DNA from: Sarcocystis neurona
Taxonomy: Eukaryota > Apicomplexa > Conoidasida > Eucoccidiorida > Sarcocystidae
Assembly: GCA_000727475.1 (NCBI GenBank)
Contig: KL647311.1
Span: 244,073-308,072, forward strand
Direction: 5' to 3'
DNA: 64,000 nucleotides
This document shows positions 34,301-45,000 of the stretch, in pieces. The position numbers and the translations under genes were made by a program. The notes under the pieces were generated by a model that did not search any database, was not told where the DNA came from, and was given only the letters and a program-made list of their open reading frames with translations. How positions within the stretch are numbered: position 1 is the stretch's first letter; every line of letters begins with the position of its first letter.

Positions 34301-36839
34301 AAGAGGGAGACGGGAAGAGAGAGAGGGAGACGGGAAGAGGAAGAGGGAGACAGGAGGAGGAAGGGGGAGACACGAAGGGAAAGAGGGAGACGGGAAGGGG
34401 GAGAGATTGAGAGAAACACACACAGAGAGATGGAGAGAGGAAGAGGAAGAGACGGTTAGAGGAAAAAGGAGGAAGGAAGGGATATTACAAAGAGAAAGCG
34501 TAGAAGAAGAAGAAGGGCAGAAAAGACAGATGAGTTTCGCCTGCCATACCGAAGAATTTAACGGCGCAGGACCGTCGCTCGCTCTCCCGCGCCCAAACGC
34601 GCACCAACACATTCGTCGACCCCTGCCCCACAATCTTCGCCTCCAGCACTCTCTTCTCCCCCCGCTGCCGCTCCTCCTCTTCCTCTTCCTCCTCCGGCTG
34701 CTGCTGCTTCTCCTCCTCCTCCTCCTGCCTCTCCTCTTGACGCTGCTGCTGCTCCCCCTCCTGTGGCTGCTGCAGTCGCTGAGGAAATGGCGGAGGGGAC
34801 CGAGGAGGACGCGGAGCAGCAGCAGCAGCTGCAGCCCGCGCCGCGGCGGCAAAGTCAGGAGAACTTCCTTCGCTTCTCCACGAAGCCGGAGAACGCGACG
34901 GAGGAGGGGAAGGCAGCCCCAGGCATGCAGCAGCAAACGTTCTTGCTACTTTTCTCGCCGCAACAAGAACGGCTTCTTCACTTGTGCACTGCGCTGTCGC
35001 CTCCCCCACTGCCTGCTCTTGCGCATGCTGCTGCTGTTGTAAACAACGCTGCTGCTGCTGCCAGTGCTCCGGCCCGGCGACGTTCTGCTGCTCCTTTCTC
35101 CCCTGCGGCCCCTTCAATTCTTGGCGCTGCAGCCGCTTGATCTGGTGCTGCTGCTCCTTCTCCTCCTTGGACGGGGTGGTGTCCGCAGCCGCTTTGCCGC
35201 TTGCTGCCCCCGCTGCTTCTTCTGTTGATCTCTCTGCTGCTGTTGCTGCTGCAGCTGCAGCTGCTGCTGTCGCTGCCGCATGCGCTGCCGCATCTGTGCG
35301 CAGCTCTCGCTTCACTTCATACAATACGGCTGCAGCTGCTTCTTCTGCTATTGCTGCGCGCGCTGCTGTTTCTGCCGCTGCTGCTGCTCCAGCTCTTGCT
35401 GCTGCTGTTGTTCTTTCGCCCTCCGCCTGCTCCTCCGCCGTCTCTGCCGCGGCTGCTGCTACCTTCTGCGACAAGTAGATTTCAACAGGAGAATCGCAGC
35501 CCTCTGCAGTCCTGCTCTTGGCTCCAAGAGCAGCTGAGAACTCACCCGCAGCAGTGGTGCCACGTGCGGCAGGTGCAGCCGCAACGTGCTGCTGCTCACG
35601 CTGGTACTGACGCTTTTGCTGCTCCTGTTGCTGCTTGTCTCGCTCCTGCTGCTGCTGCTCTCGCTGCCGCTCCTCCTGCTCTCGCAGCCGCTCCTCCTGC
35701 TCCCGCTGCCGCTCCTCCTGCTCTCGCTGCCGCTCCTCCTGCTCTCGCTGTTGCTGCTGCTCTCGCTGCTGCTGCTTCTGCGGGGAGTGCATACAGAAGG
35801 AGCGCTTGGTTTGCTGACCACAGCAGCAGCAGCATGTCTCTTCGCGGCTGAGCCTGGAGCAGGTGCCGCAGCAGCAGGCGCCGCAGCAGCAGGCGCCGCA
35901 GCAGCAGGTGCCGCAGCTGCAGGTGCCGCAGCCAGCTGCAACAGAGGCAGCAGAACGGGGAGAAGAAGCGGCAGCAGAAAGAGAAGCGGCAGCAGAAAGA
36001 GAAGTGCCTGTTGCAGCAAGAGAAGTGCCGGCAGAAAGTGAAGCCGCCCTTGCAACAAGGTTAGTAGTCGCAGCAGCACAGGCCGGCGCATCTGCCCCAA
36101 GGCGTGGACTGCAGGCGGCAGCAGTCGGAGAGGAGAAAGGCGACGTCGGGGACACAGCAGGAGCAGCAGCAACTGCGAGCGCAGAAGCAGCAGCGGCAGC
36201 AACGAACACAGACGTCGCGGCAGCAGCAGCAGCAGAGACAGAATCCGAAGGAGCAACAGGAACAGCAGCAGCAGCAGCGTCCGGAAGAGGACAGGCACAA
36301 CAGCTCACATGCTCGTCAACTGCAGCTGCTGTCCATGGCAACGGGGCGGCCTCCATGCGCAGATTCCTACCCGAGATTCTTTCTCTTCTTCCCTGCTGCT
36401 GCTGCTGGGGCTGTGTTAGACGCTGCTGACGCTGCCGCTCCTCTAGCTGCGACTGCTGCTGCTGCTGTGGCTGGTCGCGCTGCTGCTGCTGTTGCTCTTG
36501 CTGCTGCTGCAGACGTTCCCGCTGGCGACGTTCGCGCTGCTGTTGCTGCTGCAAGTGCTGCTGTTGCTGTGGCTGGGCGTGCTGCTGCTGCTGCTCTTCC
36601 TCCTGCTCCTGCTGCGGATTTAGACATTCCTGCGAGCGACGTTGTCGCTGGTGTCGCTGCTGCAAGTGCTGCTGCTGCTGCAGGTGCTGTTGCTGCTGCA
36701 AGTGCTGCTGCTGCTGTGGCTGTGCGTACTGCTGCTGCAGCTGTAGCTGCTGGTGCTGCTGCATGCACTTGTGGGGCTGCTGCTGCTTCTTCGTTTCCTG
36801 CAAGGCTGCTGCGCTAAGGAGAGCGCATGGCATTTTCAT
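21322..36839 (-). CDS. Ethanolamine (or choline) kinase, nine exons, long low-complexity N-terminus
   Basis: This kinase phosphorylates ethanolamine or choline with ATP, the first step of the Kennedy pathway. I rebuilt it from nine minus-strand exons: 34550-36839, 33034-33134, 31247-31575, 30016-30130, 29319-29418, 27797-27880, 22795-23013, 21856-22026 and 21326-21383 (TAA at 21324-21322 if not spliced on). Every junction keeps frame. Motifs run in order: VGQGSTNVLVRVW; KFFGSNT; HHMGKEVFGTFQEYGGGLVE; IAERMAALHAI; LWISTWHFLSL; the catalytic loop VLCHGDLLAGNIV (HxDxxxxN); the metal-binding IDFEYAGFMERGFDIANHF; DFTSCPTLQQQEDFLRFY; and LWALVQ. The DLL in the loop favours ethanolamine over choline kinase. 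The spliced product is about 1,155 residues, against roughly 350-450 usual; the excess is a Gln/Ala/Glu-rich N-terminus of about 730 residues. The first in-frame ATG is 36839. The usual last 20-30 residues were not found, so one more 3' exon is possible. Introns run from 0.5 to 4.8 kb. Confidence 0.85.
22027..22794 (-). repeat. Kinase intron 7, CAG-rich
   Basis: This 768-base intron lies between the exon ending at GTAAGT (donor 22794-22789) and the exon beginning after the CAG at about 22029-22027. Its plus strand is filled with CAG and CAA triplets. Open frames inside it (Leu/Ser-rich on minus, Gln/Ser-rich on plus) are repeat by-products. Confidence 0.65.
23253..23357. repeat. Composite repeat: TA runs alternating with AACCGGAGGAGCAGCAGC
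   Basis: Three TA runs (23253-23277, about 23296-23309, 23332-23357) are separated by two copies of AACCGGAGGAGCAGCAGC. The unit therefore couples a dinucleotide run to a short CAG-containing word. It lies in intron 6 of the minus-strand kinase gene. Confidence 0.85.
23830..24660. repeat. Polypyrimidine (plus) / polypurine (minus) minisatellite in kinase intron 6
   Basis: About 800 bases repeat TCTCCCTTCTCTTCCTG and close variants (CTCCCTTCCCTTGCTG, TTTACTTGTCTCCC), with larger blocks of about 190 bases repeated inside it. The block near 24120-24310 resembles the one near 24340-24530. The plus strand is almost entirely C and T, so the transcribed strand is GGAGA/AAGAG-rich. Plus-strand frames here are Ser/Leu/Pro-rich artefacts. 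The tract could form intramolecular triplex DNA; that is inference. Confidence 0.85.
24661..27700. repeat. Rest of kinase intron 6: TA/CA runs and CAG tract
   Basis: The right part of the 4.8-kb intron holds a 12-base C run at about 24928-24939, CA/TG and TA microsatellites between 25150 and 26720 (for example 26041-26061), and a long plus-strand CAG tract from about 26875 to 27750. Minus-strand frames through the CAG tract are poly-Leu/Cys/Ala and show no domain. Nothing here looks like an independent gene. Confidence 0.6.
28700..29140. repeat. GACAGGGAGACAG minisatellite in kinase intron 5
   Basis: The plus strand repeats GACAGGGAGACAG, GACGGACAGAGAG and GAGGCAGCAGAGACGAGAC variants over about 440 bases. 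Here the purine-rich strand is plus, so the kinase transcript is pyrimidine-rich, the opposite of the intron 6 array. Frames through it are Arg/Gly/Asp/Glu-rich on plus and Ser/Leu/Pro-rich on minus and are not genes. Confidence 0.85.
29430..31110. repeat. CAG/CTG tracts filling kinase introns 3 and 4
   Basis: Apart from the small exon at 30016-30130, the plus strand is dominated by CAG, CAA and GCA triplets with spaced ACAC and GAAG words. One recurring longer unit is GAAGCACCAGCAGC-like. The exon inside it is recognisable because it has a clean TTTTTTTGCAG acceptor, a GTAAGA donor and complex sequence (DPRRTRAHCRILLFDLAAVE). Confidence 0.65.
31976..32665. repeat. Degenerate satellite, about 12 units of 45-60 bases, in kinase intron 2
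   Basis: A word like CTTCTCTTAACACAAGGTAT, followed by TTAACGAATATATACATATAT, recurs near 31978, 32087, 32139, 32197, 32243, 32283, 32341, 32391, 32436, 32485, 32567 and 32632. The copies drift progressively: the left units read CTTAACACAAGGTATATTAA, the right ones CTACAAACAGAAGGAGT. TA stretches of varying length separate the units. No frame is maintained, so it is non-coding. Confidence 0.8.
33032..33033 (-). other. Probable GC splice donor (GC-AG intron) of the kinase gene
   Basis: On the minus strand the exon ends GGGACCTTCCAG and continues GCAAGC. CAG|GCAAG is the classic consensus of the rare GC donor class. It joins in phase 0 to the exon that follows TTTATATTGCAG at 31576-31578. The join makes VFGTFQEYGGGLVE, matching the family's ...F.nG.ve... 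segment; the adjacent GT dinucleotides do not give this join. Confidence 0.7.
33208..33808. repeat. Large imperfect inverted repeat (foldback element), about 200-bp arms
   Basis: Arm 1 (33208-33408) and arm 2 (33613-33808) are reverse complements over almost their whole length, separated by a unique spacer of about 204 bases. Paired words include AGAGAGAGAATGCGGCAGGG with CCTGACGCATTCTCTCTCT, GTGAATATTACATACATATA with its complement near 33705-33730, and GAGTGAGTCTAC with GACTCACTCG. The arm ends both read TGAGTCTA-type sequence. It lies in intron 1 of the minus-strand kinase gene. No transposase is present, so it may be a non-autonomous foldback/MITE-like element or a simple inverted duplication. 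Confidence 0.8.
34080..34420. repeat. GGGAGACAGGGGGAAAGGGAGAAG minisatellite in kinase intron 1
   Basis: The plus strand is almost pure purine. A unit of about 46 bases (GACAGGGAGACAGGGGGAAA then GGGAGAAGGGGGGGGA) occurs nearly identically twice in 34120-34190 and then degenerates into GGGAGACGGGAAGAGG copies. The kinase transcript is pyrimidine-rich here. The G runs could support quadruplex formation on the plus strand; that is inference. Confidence 0.8.
35580..36780 (-). repeat. Coding low-complexity repeats in kinase exon 1
   Basis: Within the long N-terminal exon, the protein repeats REQEERQ (35640-35760, at least five units), then a Cys/Gly-rich pentapeptide series of the form CGACC (about 35862-35935), an Ala/Ser-rich block, and poly-Gln/His blocks toward the N-terminus (about 36430-36780). 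Unlike the intron repeats, the frame stays open for more than 2.2 kb and runs directly into the kinase motif VGQGSTNVLVRVW, which supports translation. Confidence 0.7.
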
Positions 36840-39156
36840 TTTGCCACAGGTATAGTAGCTGCGGCTGCAGTCTGGACCGCACACGTCTTGCCTCTGCTGC
36901 CGTCCTCGCTGCTGCGACTGCGGCTGCTCAGCTGCAGTGTCCCCCTGCTGCTGCTCCTCCTCCTTCTCCTTCTCCCGCTTTGGCTGCGGACGCGGAGGGG
37001 AAGGAAGCGAAACTGCTGCTGCTGCAGCTGCTGTCTCGCCTATTACGTGAAAGTCGCAGCAGCAGCAGAAGCAGCAGCAGCACACGAAGCAACAGCAGCA
37101 GCAGATAAAGCAGCAGCAGGTGAAGCAGCAGCCGCAGGTGGAGCAGCAGCAGCAGCGAGGCGCACGTCAGGGAAAGCAGCAAGGACGTTTTCTTATGACG
37201 ACCCGGCGGGTCCGCTGCTGCTTCTTCTTCTTCTTCTTTCCCTCGGTCACAGAAGCTGCTGCTGCAGAAGAGGACGAATCTCCTTCTTTCGTAGAGCCAC
37301 CAGCAAGAAGCGGCGCGCGAGACTGCAGCCTACGACACTGCTGCTGCTGCTCGAGAATGCCAGGCGCTTCTTCCTCCTCTTCTCTCTGTCTGTCTCCTGA
37401 TTGATCCTCCTTCCCGCTGCCTCTATCTCTTCCTCTCCCTTGCTGCTGTTCTCTCACTTCCTCTCTCTACGCACATAGACGTTGAAAACGTCGCGCATGC
37501 ATAGAACGTGCCTACGCCGCACCTATGCAACATACACACGGCACGGGTACTACCGCTGCCGTAATGCTTCCCACATACAAGCGTGCAGAAAATGTATATA
37601 TACTGTTGAAAAGCGCATGCGCATATACATGCGTATATATATATATATGTATACTTATGCGTCTTCTTGTCTAGAGACAGAGACATGTATCACTCCTGTG
37701 TACACGAATAGGCAGGTATATTGGTGACAAGCACATACACGTATCGATATATGCCTCTCTGTCTATAGACATAGACATGTACTACTACTGCTGCTGAAGA
37801 CACACACGTGCATGCCTTCATACAATCTGTCTATATAGACGTGTCCTGCTACTGATCTACTTACGTCCATTCCTTCACACATGTCTATATTGTATAGATA
37901 GACATGAACTACTACTGCTAGACAGATGTGCCTTCCTTCAAAGATATCTATATATGCCTCCTTGTCTATGGAAATTGACGAGTACTACTACTGTAGTACA
38001 TACGTTCATACGTAGATGTATTGGCGACAAGAACACGCGCACTTCTGCACGTCTTTGTCTACAGATATACACGTATATCATTTGTCTGGTACGCGCGTGC
38101 ATATCCTAAGAAGGAAATATATTGCTGACCACCGCAAACCCGAGTATACATATATTCATATATACGTATGCGTACATATTATATGCGTGTGTATATTGTC
38201 TTGCGTCTTTGTTTGTAGGAGACACCGTCCATAGGCACACCTCCAGATGTGTGGAGGGGGGGTCACGTTCTCGTTGGATAGGTGTGTACGGGCAGAGCAG
38301 CAACGGCACTTGGACGGCAGCAGGGCCAGAGATGCTGCTGTGCGGCAGCTGTGAGGCCAGTTTATGTGAAGGTGTCGCCGGCTTTACTACGTCCACGTAG
38401 AGAAAATTTTCCGCAGGCAGCGACAACACATGTATTTATATATGTGTGTGCATTCCCGTTGACAGAGTCGCTTATAAAGACAGAGAGACAGAGAGATACG
38501 GGCGTGAGTGGAGGAGGAGAAGGATACGTGCATAGGTGTGTGTGTGCGGAGGGGGAGGAGTGTGTAGACAATATAGACGAGGTAGGGAAGGAAGACGGGC
38601 TGAGGGCAGGGCAGCAGGAGAGTTTTCTTTCTGAGCGGAGAGATGCAGGACCAGAAGCAGCAGCAGCAGGGAAAGTGCTGCAGTTTTGCTGTGTGCTGGA
38701 GCGCAGCGCTGCTGCGTGTGCGAGGGGTGCACACCGCGCTGTTCTCTGCTGCTGTCTGTCGTCGTCGGCTGCTGCGGCTGCCACTGCTGCCCCGCTTCGC
38801 ATTTTCCTGCTGCTGTTGCTGCTGCAGCAGCTACGTCGCCTTCTTCTGGGACTGCTGCTCAGCAGCTGTGTCGCTGTTGCTGCTCGTGCTGCTCGCGCTG
38901 CACGTGCTCTCTCACAACCGCCACAACCGCTGCTGCTGTTCCTGCTGCAGCTGCTGCCATCCCTGCGGATGGCTGCTGCTGCTGCTGCCGCGGCTGCAGC
39001 TGCGATTCCTGCTTCTGCTGCTGCGCATGGAATGCTGTCGTCTGCTGCGCATGCAAGAGCGAGTGAAGCGCTGGACGCAGCAGAGGGAAGGGGTACGTGC
39101 CGTTGGGCGGCTGAAAGGAAAAATTACGCCAGCGGTCTTCGTGCTGCTTGGCTTTC

Positions 39157-39229
39157 TGCTGCCTGCACGTTGCTGCTGCCTGCACGTTGCTGCTGCCTGC
39201 ACGTCGCTGCTGCCCGCACGTCCCTGCTG
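39157..39229. repeat. 18-bp tandem repeat, four units
   Basis: The unit CTGCTGCCTGCACGTTG(C) is repeated four times with small changes (the last units read CACGTCG and CACGTCC). A multiple-of-three period keeps all frames open across it. Confidence 0.8.
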
Positions 39230-39821
39230 TCGCGTGGACGCCTACTGTTGTTGTTGCCCTTCTCGCAAGCGTGCGCCGTTTTTTCGCTGCTGCTGATCGC
39301 CATCCGGCTGTTGCGCATGGTGCCACCTGTGTTTCAGCAGCTGCTGCTGCTTTGCTGCTGATGGGTCTTGTGGCCGCAGCCGGAACTGCGGCCGCTGCTG
39401 CTGCTGCAGGGGCGTGGTTGAAGCATCAGCGATGGGGCTGCGGCAGCTGCCTCGTGCCGCCGGAAGAGGACAGCGGAAAGAGCGAGCAAAGAGAAGGGGA
39501 CAGTGAGACTGCAGCCAGAGAGAAGCAGCAGCGCGGACGCAGGCAAAGTGAGGAAGCAACAAATCTATGCAGAAGGAAGCTGATGTAACCTCAGCTGCTT
39601 GCGCGTACAGGAGCGCCTGACATCAACAAGAGTGGTATGTGACGGAGTCGTCCTACGACAGAGCGTGCGCTTCGTCCAGCAGCAGCGACACCGGCAGCAG
39701 CAGTGAACAGCAGCGGCAGCGACACGAGCAGCAGCGGGAGGCGGTAGCAGGAGGGCCCTGGAAGGTACGGCAGTACCACAGACGCCACTGCGTCAGCAGA
39801 AGAGCCTACAGCAGGAGCAGC

Positions 39822-40150
39822 AGGGCGGGCAGCAGCAGCAGCGGCAGCAGGGCGGGCAGCAGCAGCAGCGGCAGCAAGGCGGGCAGGAGCAGCAGCGCCA
39901 GCAGGGCGGTCAGCGGCAGCCGCGGCACTATGGGGGCAACACCAGCACGAGCGCCCGCAGCAACAGCAGCAGGGCGGACATCACCAGCAGCAGGGCGGGC
40001 AACAGCAGTACGGCCGGCAACAACAGCAGCAGGGCAGGCAGCAACGGCAGCAGGGTGGGCAGCAGCAGCAGCAGGCACGGCAACACCGGCAGTAGGGTGG
40101 GCAACAGCAGCAGCAGGGCGGGCACGAGCAGCAGGAGCGAACACCAGCAG
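39822..40150. repeat. GC-rich minisatellite (GGGCGGGCAGCAGCAGCAG family)
   Basis: Units such as GCAGGGCGGGCAGCAGCAGC of 27-30 bases repeat about eleven times. On the minus strand the period gives a recurring decapeptide of the type HPAAVAACPA, and in another frame poly-Leu/Pro. Because several frames are equally regular, I treat it as a minisatellite, not a gene. Confidence 0.75.
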
Positions 40151-41630
40151 CAGCACGGCCGGGAGAAGTAGCGCGGGTCGCAACCGCAATAGGTACGAGG
40201 CAGCAGTCGCAACGCCGCTGGCAACTCTAGCAGCGAGCGTCGCAGCAGCACGGAGGTCGCCAGCGCAGCACACAAACGTGGCAGGAGTCGAAGAAGAAGC
40301 GCCGTGAGAAGGAGAACAGCAGCAAGCGCCAAGAGCCACAGCAGCAACAGCCGCTCACAAGACACGGAGTCGCGGCAGCAGGAGCTACGGTGATATTACG
40401 AGCATTTTCAGCAGTGGTACGCAGCATCATCAGACCTTCGCCAGAAGCAGAGCGTCTGCACCCTGTCCTTCTGCCCTTTTTCCCAGCCATTCACGACTCA
40501 TCAGATGAAGCAGCAGCAGCAGCGCAGACACACCGTCGGCAGCAGCAGACACACGGCAACGGGAACAACCCGTGTCGCGGCAGCCGCAGCAGCAGCGACA
40601 CCGGCGCCAGCAACGTAGCAAGAGCTACACGACGGGTATAAATAATGAAGCCGCGGCATCGCGTCAGCGGCAGGCCCACCCGCAGCCGCGCGGCAATAGG
40701 GAAGCAGCTGCAGAGGCGTGACACCTTTTTAGTCTGGTCAGCGCCACTTTTACAAACAGAAGCCTGGAAGCCCCACGCCCCGGTTAGTCCGCAGAGACTG
40801 CTCCTGCAAAGCGAAGAGGCCCTCCAACGGAGAGCAAAAGTATTATACTCGTGTACACACGTCCGCTGTACAGCCCACCGCGGCGTAACTATATGCATAC
40901 ATGAGATGTACTCTCTGGTTGCTGTTATGTCTATGTACGTAAGCAGGTAAACGCATGTATACCCATATACAGTAGAATTACTCTGCGATGCATGCGTGTG
41001 CACGCGTGTAAGTTCGTCTAGTTCGGTGTGTTCGCACGTAGAGTAGGAGCGCCTAACGTTGAACCACTGGTGAATGTCGGTGAATACACCTATACATTTA
41101 TATATATGCACACTGACACACACATTTGTACATGTGTACATGTGGAAGGACACAAGAAGGTGTTCCCCCGCAGAGATGCATCGACACTCTGCGATACATA
41201 CACCACCAGGATACATTGTGAAGGTGATTCCGGGCTGTATATACATAGGCTTGTGCACTGCTGCATGTACTGGTGTAAGTAACACACGGATCAAAGAAGG
41301 CATCGCCATACGAGGAATAAATCGTAGGAAATCTAATTCCAAACGTCGTGTACATCAAGGAAGGTACGGACGCACGAGGAGTAATTCGTGGGATAGTTAA
41401 CCTCCATCGGCGTGTATGTATGTATGATCTTCGCTGGCCTGCAGGAATTATTCCGCGGGTGGCTTGCAAGTACCCTCACATTCACATGTGTATCCTTGAT
41501 GCGTGTCTGTAGCCTGAAATTGGGATACAAATGATGCTGCCAGCCCTTTGACCTATTAAGGGAAATCTTTGTACACTCTCGACCTGTGCCTGTGCATATA
41601 TAAGCGATAACTAGAAGATGCCGCACCACT

Positions 41631-41633
<3 letters not shown>

Positions 41634-41661
<28 letters not shown>
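41634..41661. repeat. (TA)n microsatellite
   Basis: An uninterrupted TA run of about 28 bases between non-coding flanks. Confidence 0.9.
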
Positions 41662-41664
<3 letters not shown>

Positions 41665-41930
41665 TGGGCAGGTATGGGAAACGTCCAAAGACGAGCAAGC
41701 TCATTTGCTCTTTGCACGTGGTTAAAGAGGGGAAACTTCTTGTACACTGTGTGTGTGCATTTGAAGAAAGAGAGAGAAAGAGAGACTACGTAGTACTTAT
41801 AGAAGACTGTACGAAATCCTGAGGTTATAAGCGGAACTCCGGATGTACAGGTGGTGGTCGCAGTTTAGGAAGCAGTTTGAGCAAAATTTCAAACGACAAT
41901 CATGACCCTGTACGCCCACAACGACGACGG

Positions 41931-42050
41931 CTGCACATAAAAATCTGTCTCCTGCGTGTCACAATGGCAGCTGCACAGGAGTCTGTCTCTTGGCCGTGTC
42001 AGCGCAGCAACTGCACGAAAGTCTGTCTCTTGGGTGTCGTTGTTCTTCTT
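41931..42050. repeat. Three-copy 40-bp tandem repeat
   Basis: The word CTGCAC occurs at 41931, 41971 and 42011, exactly 40 bases apart. Each is followed by a related segment containing GTCTGTCTC or ATCTGTCTC and a GTGTC. On the minus strand the repeats place the peptide DTQETDF twice within one open frame (41889-42086). Because 40 is not a multiple of three, that frame is not repeated consistently, which argues against coding. Confidence 0.8.
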
Positions 42051-45000
42051 CTCGTCGCCGTGACGGCAGGAGTACGGTGCGGCCAAGGGCCAATCCTAGA
42101 ATCGTGGGAGCAACAAGTCAGCAAGCGGAGCAGCCGCAGAAACACCAGCGGAAAACAATGCTTTTAGTTGAGCCGCAGGAGCAGCAACAGCAAGGCGAAG
42201 GGTGCAACAGCGACAGCAGCAGCAGCAGAACGGGGTACGGTGAAGAGCAGTCAAAATAGCCGCACGGTTTCTTTCACCTCATCAACGGTAAGCGTGCGCG
42301 GAGGATATGCAGAAGTTAACATCCTTCTGCCGGACCAGCCGCACAGCCCGCAGCAACCAACAGGCCCAAAACCCCCCTCAATGCCTCCTCTCTCTCCCTC
42401 GTGCCTCTTCTTTGGCTACCTTATTTTGCCGGCCTGTCTTGCCTTTTACCTGCCATCAACGCTGTCTCGGTCATGATAACCACATCTGAACGCTACACGT
42501 CAAATGCTAGGCGAGTGCGTCAGTCGCAAGTAGCTTCAGATACTCTATATGAAGGTGCTGGCTCGCCTTATGTATGCGCGAATGTACATGTGAACTGCAA
42601 CTCCACGCGTGAACACATAAATGCGCAAGTGCCGTTGTACCACCCTACTACGCGTAGGTTCACGTGTAGGTCTACGCGCGGTTGGCGTGACCAGAACAAG
42701 CGGTACCGCAGTTGTGCTTGCCGTTGTAGCGGCAGGAAGCAGCAGCTCTCCTCTTGCACTAGAAGTTTACACGAAACGGAAAGATGAGGCGGCACTGCAG
42801 TAAGGAACACAAGCTTGCTCCCGGGCGCCGATGGTCACGAGTCTATAAAGAACACACAAAACCTCCACACAGAAGGAGTATTAACATATATAAATCTGTA
42901 TTCTGTCGTGCAGCTTTGGGTAATTCACAACGTCAGTGGATGACGGTCAATCACACAACTGGTTTTCTGTCTCCCTACGCCTGATGGACGTACCGGCCTT
43001 GCGAATTCGCAGCGTCAGCAGATTACCTGCCCCACGACTGCCTTCGCTGTAGGCAGACGACTGATGGATGCCTAGGTTTTGCTGACTCACAGCGACAGTA
43101 GCTGATCAGTCGCTAAGCTGATTTTGCCGCATGCATATGAGTGGTGGGTATGCACATTCTCTGCGTCAGGCGTTCTGTCAAGCTACCGGACGACGCTGCG
43201 CGTACATACCTACGCAGAGCCCCCCTGCCAGGTCGCATGTACACAGCAAGGCAGCAGCAGCAGACAGCAGCAACAAATATTCTTAGGAGCGTTGCTGCTG
43301 CTGCCGCCGAGCTCGTGTTGCAAAGGAGTGGTTGTCTTGGCGCTGCATTCTGGGTCACCTGCTGCCTCCGCCGCGGTTACTCGGAGTGTGGCCTCTTGCA
43401 GTGGATATGCAGTTTCGTCGCGACTTCGTCTCAAGTTCGCCTCTGTTGCTGTTGCAATGCTACAGCAACAGTATCACCGTGTGCCCGTGTTGCTGCAGAG
43501 CGGTATCCGTAGAGTGCCTTCTGCTGCTGCCCTGTTTCCGCTCTGGTGTTGTGCAGCTGCTCTGTCGTTCCTGCTCACTTGTCACCCTGGGACTGCGGCT
43601 GCATTGCTTGGAGCTGCGACTGGAGGGTCTCACCTGCGAGACACCTGCTGCTGACGTACAGCTTCGCGTATCCCCTGCAGAAGCAGCTGTCGACTTCTAT
43701 TTCTCGTGCAAACGTTGCTGAACCCTACAGCCCAGATGCTTTCACAGTTGTTTCCGCATGGCACTTCTGCTGTTATTGCTTGAACCAGTAGTGCTGCGAG
43801 TTGTGCTGCTACTGTTCGAGCAGGTGCTTCTGTTGCCTACTGCAAAGGGCGACGACATTCCCGCTCCTGCTGCTGATTCTGCGTCACCGTGCTACTTGTT
43901 CGATGGTTCGACCCTGTTGCTGCTTCCAGACCCTTGTACTATTTCTTGATCCTCCCGCTCCTATTGCTGGAAGTAGCGCACGTGCTGTTGCTGATACAGA
44001 GCGTGCTGCCGCTGTGGAAAATACAGCTTCTGCCGCAAGCAGTGCTGCTCCTGCAACTCACGCGGCTGCTGCTGTTGCAAATAGAGCTCCTAATATAAGA
44101 AACGATGCTGCTGCTGCCACTCGTGCGCGTGCTGCCGCCGCAAACACTGCTGCCCCGGCTGCTTCCTGACGACGCTGCTCAGATTAGCGGACTGTGCACC
44201 TGCTGCTGCTGCTGGCTCTGGTGATATCGCTGCTGCAGACAGATCCAAGCGTCTGTTACGCTCTATAGACAGAGAAACATTCTGCCACTCTCTGCACTTT
44301 CTTTTTTCTTCTTTAACGGTCTATCTGTCCCCCGGGGGCAGAGACTTTTCGCTTGTGCCTCAGTCCTCCTCACGAAGCTTAAGTCGGAGTAATAATATTG
44401 CTGTAGATAGCTGCTTTTGCCTTGTACTTGTGGTCGTCTGTACTCTCTGTACTCTTGTGCGTATTGTAGTGAGAACCACTACCAGTATCAGCCAGATGCA
44501 GCACGCGGAAACGTGCGTTTCTTTTTAAAGGCGGCTGACCTGTAGGTGGGAGGAGATACACAGACAGAGGCTTCTACATACCTGCACAGAGGTGACAATA
44601 ATACGGATAACGAGGGGGACTTTAGTAGAGGTTCGTGGAGAAGTGTACATATGTAAGGAAGTGCATGCTCTCGCACGTAAGTACGTGGACTAGTTCCTCG
44701 ATAGAGAGATACGAAAGTGGAGAGGAGGAATGCAAGAGCGATACACAGGTGGAGGATCAGATCGTTGTATCTCTACTTACGCATATGTGTGTATGTTGGA
44801 GGTTGCACTGCGGCGAGATTCCTACACATATCAAGGGCGATAGATGGAACCAGGAGAATCTCCCGATGCATGGATACATACCCATTGACAGCTACAAGAT
44901 AGGCGTGGATATACACAGATCTTTTGACGTACCTCTATGGGAAGCAGGCGCCCTTTAAACGTATGTGTAGACAACAGACAGTTCTTGTAGACCAGCCTCC

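Noticed and set aside
38282..39361. 359-codon plus-strand frame, Ala/Leu/Cys-rich
   Set aside because: Competing open frames of similar length overlap it, it contains tandem repeats, and no motif or splice support was found.
40491..41342. 283-codon minus-strand frame
   Set aside because: Most of it is Tyr/His/Cys/Thr-rich translation of CA/TA-alternating DNA; the few mixed words are not enough to support a gene.
42900..43120. Apparent repeats of CAGCGTCAGCAG/CACAACGTCAG words
   Set aside because: The similarity is short and irregular and could be chance in this composition.
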